Virus record (IMG/VR): IMGVR_UViG_3300023084_002319
Location: 1-57,089 of that record
DNA length: 57,089 nucleotides
Origin: a virus
Strand: one strand, 5' to 3'
A program made the translations under genes and the position numbers. Within the stretch, counting starts at the first letter, position 1; every line of letters begins with the position of its first letter. Below the pieces are notes generated by a model, which saw only the letters and a list, made by a program, of their open reading frames with translations, searched no databases and was not told where the DNA came from. This document shows, one piece after another, positions 51,253-57,089 of the stretch.

Positions 51253-52014
51253 ATCTAACAACGGTAAAATTTTATTAGCAGTTTCTTGATGCCACTCGAT
51301 GCCATCATGCATTAGGTCTCTTGCTTTCATACTACCATTTTTACATCTAATAGGCCAAACTTGATAAGGACTTCTAAGTATAGGTTGATAATCCATTTCC
51401 CATGTGAAGTTAAGCACAGGAACACCAACACTTTTCCATAACAGATTAAAATGATCAAACCACAAACGATTGTTCCAGATACACTCACCCTCGTCCATAA
51501 TATATCTTCGTCTATACCATTTGCCATCAATACCGTTATCTTCGGCCATATCTTTAAAACCGAAATGATCATCTTTATTTAGAACAAAACTTTTTCTTGT
51601 ATGTGCAGGCCACTGAACAATAACTAGGTGTGGAATAGGAAATCCGTTTTTAATCCATTGTGATGCTTGATAACATGCTACATCGCAACCTGTTCCTTGT
51701 GCTGCTGCGTTATATACATCTGTACATCTTGCTTCGGCTACTTTCCAAGACCATGTGTCTTCGTGACGTAATCCAACACCTTCGGTATAACTACAACCAA
51801 ATGTCATCATAAACCCAGGACTCAAATCTTTTAAAGATTTTGTCCTATGCCCAAATTCATTAAACTTATATTCGATAGGAAGATTTGCCCATTCCCATTC
51901 TGGGTTTCTTTCACACTCTTTTTTAAACGCTTCTTCTTCTTCTGGACCCATAAATGCCATAGTTTGATTTATACGCTCAGGATTTATCAACAAACCGTTA
52001 TCATGTACTTCCAT
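51226..52014 (-). CDS. SGNH-hydrolase-like protein
   Basis: MMTFGCSYTEG (GCSYT at 73-77) is the block I equivalent, preceded by 70 residues of acidic N-terminal sequence. AAAQGTGCDVACYQAS is block II-like, and HLVIVQWPAHTRK follows as block III. The 262-residue protein has a ribosome-binding site (AGGAA) six bases before the ATG. Its 3' end overlaps the amidinotransferase by 27 bp. Confidence 0.6.
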   Translation of the reverse strand: MEVHDNGLLINPERINQTMAFMGPEEEEAFKKECERNPEWEWANLPIEYKFNEFGHRTKSLKDLSPGFMMTFGCSYTEGVGLRHEDTWSWKVAEARCTDVYNAAAQGTGCDVACYQASQWIKNGFPIPHLVIVQWPAHTRKSFVLNKDDHFGFKDMAEDNGIDGKWYRRRYIMDEGECIWNNRLWFDHFNLLWKSVGVPVLNFTWEMDYQPILRSPYQVWPIRCKNGSMKARDLMHDGIEWHQETANKILPLLDLPDFTNKI

Positions 52015-52024
52015 AAAATGTTCC

Positions 52025-52032
52025 TATAAATA
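52025..52032 (+). promoter_or_regulatory. Exact T4 late promoter TATAAATA before the glycosyltransferase gene
   Basis: TATAAATA matches the T4 late consensus in full. It would give a leader of about 30 bases containing AAAGGA (52051-52056) before the TTG at 52066. It overlaps the leader of the divergent SGNH-like gene. Confidence 0.5.
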
Positions 52033-52065
52033 TCTAATATATTTAATGCTAAAGGATACAAAAAC

Positions 52066-53397
52066 TTGTCAAACTGGTTTATGGGAATATATTTTAGACC
52101 AAAAAATAATCTTTTGCCCGAACTTATTGGAAGTAATGGCGAAAGACGATCTATGCAAGATATCAGCAAAATAGAACAACTTGTTGATTTAATACGAGAA
52201 TCAAATATAACTGACAGTAGTCATCCTATTGCTGTATTCAACGGTACACACACTATTGACTATTTAGATAGTTTGATTATCACCGAACAACATAGAAAAA
52301 TATTAGCAAGTAAAACTTTAGGATTTTATTTTTATGAACCTCTTACACACTACAAATACAATCCTGAAAAATACAAACAACCTCATATATTAAAAATAGA
52401 CAACTCACCCGACGAACTTAAAGATATTAGAGCATACGAACTCGACAGTTTAAACGAATGGGCAGGGCGTCATGGATTTGAAAATGTAAACGTATATTGC
52501 ACAGATTATAAATGTTGGGAATATTATCAACCAAAATATCCAAATCTAAAACTATTGTCTATGGACCTTTTTGTTGAATGGTGGACATGTCATGTAAAAC
52601 TTAGAGACAGAAAAAACTTTATCCAAAATAGAGAAGAAATGCCTCCTGAGTTTTTTCCCGAAAAAATACAAAAAAAGTTTTGGAGCGGAGCATGGCGTTA
52701 TGATCCAAGTAGACATTTTATCACTGCGTTTTTAGCAGGAAAAAATATGATAGATACTAACAATGTTAGTTTTTATTTTGGAATGACAAATGAAGACATG
52801 AAACGTAGAATGTGGTTTTCTTGGAAAGAGTTTGAACTGCGTCATCCAACACTATCTAAAACATTACTGCTAGGCAATGATATATTGCAACAAAAAGTTC
52901 CACTAAGTTTTGCTGTCAATAACCCTACAAAAAAAGGACCAAATGATAGTATAGAACCAGAAGACGCAGGCGGCAACGCAAGAACTACGCACGATCCTAC
53001 AGATACATATTTTGAAAGTTTTTGTGCTATTGTGCAAGAAAGTCGTGTTACACAACCATGGCCTAACATAAGTGAAAAAACACTCAATGCTATCAAAAGT
53101 TACAGACCATTTTTATTGTGCGGGGCACCAGGTGTTTTGCAAATGCTTAAAGATATGGGATTTAAAACATTTGACAAGTATTGGCCAGAAGATTATGATG
53201 ATATTATAAGCAACAAAGATAGACTTGCAAGGATATGCGAAACAATTGAATACATAGATTCATTTACAATCGAAGAAATGAGGCTTATGTATGAGGATAT
53301 GGAAGAAATACTAGTACACAATCATAATCAAATAAAACTGATACCAGACTTTTACAACAGAATAAATGCGGAACTAGGTGAAATAATCATCGAATAG
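52066..53397 (+). CDS. Glycosyltransferase-like protein
   Basis: FCAIVQESRV, NISEKTLNAIKSYRPFLLCG and LKDMGFKTFDKY match the signature of 45760-46887 and 47779-48843. The start is uncertain: TTG at 52066, nine bases after AAAGGA, gives 443 residues; ATG at 52081 gives 438. The first 180 residues are unassigned and have a Trp/Lys-rich middle. It is the longest of the trio. The 3' end overlaps the convergent SGNH-like gene by 24 bp. Confidence 0.7.
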   Translation: MSNWFMGIYFRPKNNLLPELIGSNGERRSMQDISKIEQLVDLIRESNITDSSHPIAVFNGTHTIDYLDSLIITEQHRKILASKTLGFYFYEPLTHYKYNPEKYKQPHILKIDNSPDELKDIRAYELDSLNEWAGRHGFENVNVYCTDYKCWEYYQPKYPNLKLLSMDLFVEWWTCHVKLRDRKNFIQNREEMPPEFFPEKIQKKFWSGAWRYDPSRHFITAFLAGKNMIDTNNVSFYFGMTNEDMKRRMWFSWKEFELRHPTLSKTLLLGNDILQQKVPLSFAVNNPTKKGPNDSIEPEDAGGNARTTHDPTDTYFESFCAIVQESRVTQPWPNISEKTLNAIKSYRPFLLCGAPGVLQMLKDMGFKTFDKYWPEDYDDIISNKDRLARICETIEYIDSFTIEEMRLMYEDMEEILVHNHNQIKLIPDFYNRINAELGEIIIE

Positions 53398-54132
53398 TTT
53401 ATCTGCCCAGTATTGGTGTGCATCTTCTTTATGGTGCCAATACTTTTGTCCGCTAATATCAAACCCGCGGCTCTTGCAATGTTCCCAAAAACTTTCTTCT
53501 GGCTTATCAAAGTTTTTAAATCTAGTCCTATCGACTTTGTTTCTATAAAACTGATATCTGCCTCCTATTTTACAGGCTTGGAAAGCATTTGCAAAAATAA
53601 ACTGAGCTCCGATATTTTGTATATTTGCCTGTGTTTGTATAATATTCAAATATCTTTGCACATACCAATGCGTAGAATTATAAAATAAATGTTTACGTAG
53701 AACTTTTTGATTATTGTTAAACTTTCTTGGAAATAGCTTACTACTATGATCATGATGCACATGACCTGATTGCTTATCAGGTGTATAATCTACATAATCA
53801 TATACATCATTTCCACTGTCATCAGGTGTATCATAAAACATTTCTGTTCTATGTTCTCCTGTCCAATGTATAAGAAACAGTGTATTTTTTGCACGTCTAG
53901 GATTATCTAATATATAAAATAAAGTTGTTCTTGCAATATAATCGTTGCTTGCACCAGGTACACTTAGATCAACTTTGGATACTCCTAGCCTATTAGCAAA
54001 CTTTGCTCCAAAAGATCTTTTCCTGTTTTCTGGGTGATCTCCTAGTCCACTTCTAAATATTTCACTACCTGCAGAATGACTACACCCGTTTATTAGTAAG
54101 TTTGTAAATTTGTAGTTAGACAAACTGGCCAT
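53374..54132 (-). CDS. SGNH-hydrolase-like protein
   Basis: LLINGCSHSAGSE (GCSHS at 16-20) takes the place of GDSL, and VDLSVPGASNDYIART follows as block II with Gly and Asn, close to the usual pattern. TLFLIHWTGEHR is block III. The 252-residue protein ends with KEDAHQYWADKLFDDY, which may hold the catalytic Asp-x-x-His pair. It overlaps the kinase-fold gene upstream by 40 bp. Confidence 0.65.
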   Translation of the reverse strand: MASLSNYKFTNLLINGCSHSAGSEIFRSGLGDHPENRKRSFGAKFANRLGVSKVDLSVPGASNDYIARTTLFYILDNPRRAKNTLFLIHWTGEHRTEMFYDTPDDSGNDVYDYVDYTPDKQSGHVHHDHSSKLFPRKFNNNQKVLRKHLFYNSTHWYVQRYLNIIQTQANIQNIGAQFIFANAFQACKIGGRYQFYRNKVDRTRFKNFDKPEESFWEHCKSRGFDISGQKYWHHKEDAHQYWADKLFDDYFT

Positions 54133-54743
54133 TCTCCTCTATTATTTTTAATAACTTCAATATACATATCTTTGAGATTTACTAATCCGTCAGTTGTATG
54201 TCTTTCATAATAAAACTTGTTGATATTACCTAAAATAACTTCAATTTTATCCATATGGATATAAGGAGAGTTTAAACTAGCACATGCATAAAAATCATGT
54301 ATGCGTACATTATCATTATCATCTAAATATGCATTATGAGGATAAAAGTTCATTTTAATCATATTATGTTTTTCTAATGCATCAAGAACATCATTTACTT
54401 TATTTGTGTAATCATTCTTCCATTTGGCTTTTTCTATTAAATGATTTAAACTTGTATCATACCATTTGAAAAATATCAGTTGTTTCTTTTTATCGATATC
54501 AATAATCTCTGGAGCAAACTTTTCTTTTTGAACATGCTCTAGCCATTTGCATTCATTTTCAAAAAAGAAATCGATATGCGCTTGGGTATATCCTGCTCTA
54601 TCAAAAAAGTATCTGCGATCATATTGATATTGCATACAAAATATGCTTTTATTTGGACTAATGCGAGGAACATAAACAATGTTAGGACGTACCATTCCTC
54701 TGTTTTGATACTTATAAAATATTTGCCATTCTTCTATATTCAT
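54093..54743 (-). CDS. Kinase-fold (phosphotransferase-like) protein
   Basis: MNFYPHNAYLDDNDNVRIHDFYA resembles the catalytic loop (HxxN) and metal-binding DF-type motif of protein or aminoglycoside kinases, with LIFFKWYD as a possible hinge strand. The N-terminal stretch (VRPNIVYVPRISPNKSIFC) is shared with 30829-31515, which has lost these catalytic residues. At 216 residues it lacks a full N-lobe glycine loop, so activity is uncertain. It overlaps the radical SAM gene upstream by 4 bp. Confidence 0.55.
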   Translation of the reverse strand: MNIEEWQIFYKYQNRGMVRPNIVYVPRISPNKSIFCMQYQYDRRYFFDRAGYTQAHIDFFFENECKWLEHVQKEKFAPEIIDIDKKKQLIFFKWYDTSLNHLIEKAKWKNDYTNKVNDVLDALEKHNMIKMNFYPHNAYLDDNDNVRIHDFYACASLNSPYIHMDKIEVILGNINKFYYERHTTDGLVNLKDMYIEVIKNNRGEWPVCLTTNLQTY

Positions 54744-55702
54744 AATCGTTCTTTTGGTATAATAATATCAGTTCCGCAATGACAATGCTCTTTACTACAT
54801 ATAACAGGTCTTGTAGTAAATTGCAAGTTTTTTTGTAAAATATTACCATGATTTCGTCCTACACCACAACTTGCACTGCTGATTTCCCCTCTAGGATTAA
54901 TAAACAGTGCATCATCTACAAAACATTTCCATCCTTTAAAAAAGTTTTGTCTAGCAGCAATAATCTTGTTACTGTTAATAGGTTCAATAGTATCAGTATA
55001 ATGTGCCATGCTTACAGCTTTGTTTGGATTGTAAGGCTTGGGAAGTTTTTCAACAGTTTCAAACTGTGCTTCTTCTAAAAACTTTACTTTTTCAGGATCA
55101 CTGTACTCCCAAGGTCCTGCATTCACACTCATTTCATCAAACAGAGGTGTCCATTCTAAGTTATAGTTTGGTACTTCTTCTCTTACCCGATTTCCAAACT
55201 CAACAATCTCCCAAAAGCGTTCTTCGTGCATCAGCATTTTTGTACACAAATAGTTTACTTTGTCGCACAAAAACTTTGCATTTTCAATATATCTATCTTT
55301 TTTACTGAACTCAATATGAAAACTTGCAATAATATCATCAAATAAATGATGATGTTGTTGCCAATATTTTACAGGACGAGATAAGTTTGTATTAACACTA
55401 ACTGTTAGAGTATCTCCTAACCAGTCTTTTAAATATTCTGTAAGAGGAATAAAGTTTTCCCAATGAGTAGGTTCGCCGCCACTATAGAATATTTTAAAAT
55501 ATTTGTAACCTTTATCTTTGTACGTTTGAAATATTTTTGTTACATTTTCAATATACTGATCTAGATTACCATTGTTTCTTACATCGCCTGCCCAGTTACC
55601 AGGATTGCAATATGTACATTGAAAGTTACAAAAGTTGTTGACTTGCCAAGTAATACATGCGTAAGGCTCTGCCATTGGAGTGATTTTGAGTAACTTAGAC
55701 AT
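54740..55702 (-). CDS. Radical SAM protein with C-terminal SPASM-like cysteines (GW-C group)
   Basis: NNFCNFQCTYCNPGNW marks the cluster-binding motif and YSGGEPTHWE the SAM motif. FKGWKC, NPRGEISSASCGVGRNHGNI and CSKEHCHCGTD form the auxiliary set, which is complete. Length 320 residues. It overlaps the next gene upstream by 8 bp and the kinase-fold gene by 4 bp. Confidence 0.92.
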   Translation of the reverse strand: MSKLLKITPMAEPYACITWQVNNFCNFQCTYCNPGNWAGDVRNNGNLDQYIENVTKIFQTYKDKGYKYFKIFYSGGEPTHWENFIPLTEYLKDWLGDTLTVSVNTNLSRPVKYWQQHHHLFDDIIASFHIEFSKKDRYIENAKFLCDKVNYLCTKMLMHEERFWEIVEFGNRVREEVPNYNLEWTPLFDEMSVNAGPWEYSDPEKVKFLEEAQFETVEKLPKPYNPNKAVSMAHYTDTIEPINSNKIIAARQNFFKGWKCFVDDALFINPRGEISSASCGVGRNHGNILQKNLQFTTRPVICSKEHCHCGTDIIIPKERL

Positions 55703-56978
55703 AACTTCTTAACCACTCCATTTCAGGAAATGTACTCCAAAAATCTTCACCTCTGTATTGATCAAGACGATGATTGTTTTCAAAAAACTGTTTAAGTTTA
55801 TCTTCGTTGAGTGTGCCTGCATTAAAAAACTGTATTACACTATCAATTTTGCCTATTACATCTTTGATTATTTCAGGTTTTGCAACTGCTCTATCTTTGA
55901 TTTTATCAAATGCCCAGGCTTTGTAATCGATATATTTTGCACGTAACTCTTGTTTGTAATGTTCGGGTATATAATCAACACGCATAAAGTCAGGCCCAGT
56001 AAGCATGTTTAATCTACAATTCTCAATATCAACAAGTCCTCTTTCAACCCAATCCATATGGAAATCGGGCCAGTTCCAAACATTATATAAACTTATGGTA
56101 GGAGTTAACTCAAAATGCACATGAGGAACTTCTTCCATCATCTGTAAACGGTTCTGTTCGATTACATTCCAATCTGTGCCGTGTCTACTGTATTCTGCTC
56201 TTGCACCATTACAATCCAAACTTGCACTAACATGTATATCTCTAAACTGTTTCCAATACTCAAGTATACTTTTACGTTTGTACTTGAAGTTACTAAAGTT
56301 AGTTGTGTAGCGTAAAGCTACATCTGTTTTGTTAGTTTCAAGCCACTTGTCTAGTATTTTGTAATGTTCTTCGGTGATAAGTGCTTCACCTCCAGCAAAA
56401 TATACTTCTTCACAGTCTGGCAAATATTTTTGCAAGTCTTCCCAGAAGTTATTTTGTTTTGCAATATTAATAATAATCTCGCCGTCGTTATTAAGAATAT
56501 TTGCAACTTCATGTTTACCATATAACTCGCCATGTTCTTTAGCATGTAAACTACTAAGTTCTGGTCCACAACTACGACATTTCATATTACATATATTGCT
56601 AAAGCGTACATCAAGGTATACCATACGCATTTCATCAATACTACCATCATCGTTGGTTTGTCTTACAAGATCAAAATGCTTGTCTCCATACCAATGATTG
56701 TGATTTTTCCGTAATGTCCACACATATGTTCTATCTTCTAACTCATAGCAACGTCTACAACAATCTAAACGTTCTCCATTAAGCATTGCAAGACGTAGTT
56801 CTTTATACCTGTCACTATTCCAGGCTTCTTCGATACTACTTTGTTTAAGATTTGCAAATGGTTGATCACTGTCAGCAATACAACAAGGCATAACTCTTCC
56901 GTCAGGCCAGGCATGCATATGAATCCATGGCAATATACAAAATGCCTTGTTTTCTTTTAATAAATGTTCTTTATCCAT
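55695..56978 (-). CDS. N-terminal-twitch radical SAM protein, GGEA variant
   Basis: FCILPW (C13), PCC near residue 32 and CCRRC form the N-terminal set; the core is FSNICNMKCRSCGPELSS and FAGGEALITEEHY, with Ala for the Pro of GGEP. Length 427 residues, ending GEDFWSTFPEMEWLRSYV. It is translationally coupled to the next partial gene by an 8 bp overlap. Substrate unknown. Confidence 0.9.
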   Translation of the reverse strand: MDKEHLLKENKAFCILPWIHMHAWPDGRVMPCCIADSDQPFANLKQSSIEEAWNSDRYKELRLAMLNGERLDCCRRCYELEDRTYVWTLRKNHNHWYGDKHFDLVRQTNDDGSIDEMRMVYLDVRFSNICNMKCRSCGPELSSLHAKEHGELYGKHEVANILNNDGEIIINIAKQNNFWEDLQKYLPDCEEVYFAGGEALITEEHYKILDKWLETNKTDVALRYTTNFSNFKYKRKSILEYWKQFRDIHVSASLDCNGARAEYSRHGTDWNVIEQNRLQMMEEVPHVHFELTPTISLYNVWNWPDFHMDWVERGLVDIENCRLNMLTGPDFMRVDYIPEHYKQELRAKYIDYKAWAFDKIKDRAVAKPEIIKDVIGKIDSVIQFFNAGTLNEDKLKQFFENNHRLDQYRGEDFWSTFPEMEWLRSYV

Positions 56979-57089
56979 TCATCATCTCCGCAAGTTCTGG
57001 AAAGGTTTTACAAAAATCTTCGTTGCGTATTTCGTCACGTCTTTGTATATGATGTTGAAACTGTTCTTTTTGTTCGTCCCATGTATCTT
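56971..57089 (-). CDS. C-terminal end of another N-terminal-twitch radical SAM protein (partial)
   Basis: The minus strand is open from the window edge to a TAA at 56973-56971 and encodes a C-terminus ending EDFCKTFPELAEMMNG. This resembles the tails of the twitch group (DFWSTFPEMEWL at 55695 and DVFPELAHLL at 43785). Only 38 residues are present, so the assignment rests on the tail and on adjacency. The cluster therefore continues beyond the right edge. Confidence 0.55.
   Translation of the reverse strand, partial: DTWDEQKEQFQHHIQRRDEIRNEDFCKTFPELAEMMNG

Noticed and set aside
1-57089. tRNA, insertion sequence, integrase or attachment site
   Set aside because: No cloverleaf sequence, transposase or integrase motif, or inverted terminal repeat was recognised on reading both strands; gaps between genes are too short to hold one.

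Overview
The window looks like part of the genome of an AT-rich, tailed, T4-like marine bacteriophage. The evidence is a tail-fibre-like repeat protein (28463-30796) and a virion-type subtilisin-like protease cut by the left edge. Genes are packed with no gap above about 75 bp, and neighbours mostly overlap by 1-40 bp. Octamers close to the T4 late promoter TATAAATA sit directly before several start codons. I see no tRNA, rRNA, integrase, transposase, CRISPR array or replication gene. The host cannot be read from the sequence; a marine alphaproteobacterium or picocyanobacterium is a guess.

There are 61 genes, two of them cut by the window edges. The striking feature is an enzyme super-cluster: 21 radical SAM proteins (one partial), 9 proteins of the 2-oxoglutarate/Fe(II) oxygenase or aspartyl-hydroxylase type, 4 QueC-like PP-loop ATPases, 4 methyltransferase-like, 4 SGNH-hydrolase-like and 4 glycosyltransferase-like proteins. 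There are 2 each of GNAT-like, kinase-fold, SDR and PLP-enzyme proteins. Single copies include a nitroreductase-like, a sulfotransferase and an amidinotransferase gene.

Layout. (1) 2-1873 (+): subtilisin-like protease with an inserted cupredoxin domain. (2) 28388 down to 1870 (-): a 28-gene block that begins with a repeat-containing glycosyltransferase-like protein and ends with a sulfotransferase; it holds four consecutive N-terminal-twitch radical SAM genes and three consecutive QueC-like genes. A second promoter at 8341-8368 restarts transcription inside it. (3) 28463-30796 (+): tail-fibre-like protein. (4) 30829-35223: kinase-like, GNAT-like, oxygenase and SDR genes on both strands. (5) 35252-40829 (+): a shorter version of block 2 (QueC-like, three radical SAM, oxygenase, unknown). 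(6) 48843 down to 40801 (-): four radical SAM genes, then methyltransferase-like, glycosyltransferase and epimerase genes. (7) 48854-54132: alternating strands with DegT-like aminotransferase, amidinotransferase, glycosyltransferase and three SGNH genes. (8) 57089 down to 54093 (-): three radical SAM genes and a kinase-fold gene.

How they may work together (inference): amidinotransferase, DegT-type aminotransferase, NDP-sugar epimerase, glycosyltransferases, sulfotransferase and acyl/SGNH enzymes are the usual kit for making and decorating an amino- or guanidino-sugar glycan. Twitch/SPASM radical SAM enzymes, oxygenases, QueC-like ligases and methyltransferases are modification chemistry on sugars, peptides or nucleobases. 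The phage may build a heavily modified surface glycan or modify a virion protein, with the fibre at the centre of the region as one candidate acceptor. The substrate cannot be established from sequence. Regulation appears to use two promoter classes, host-like TTGACA/TATAAT and T4-late-like, several placed so that transcripts would start at or next to the AUG.
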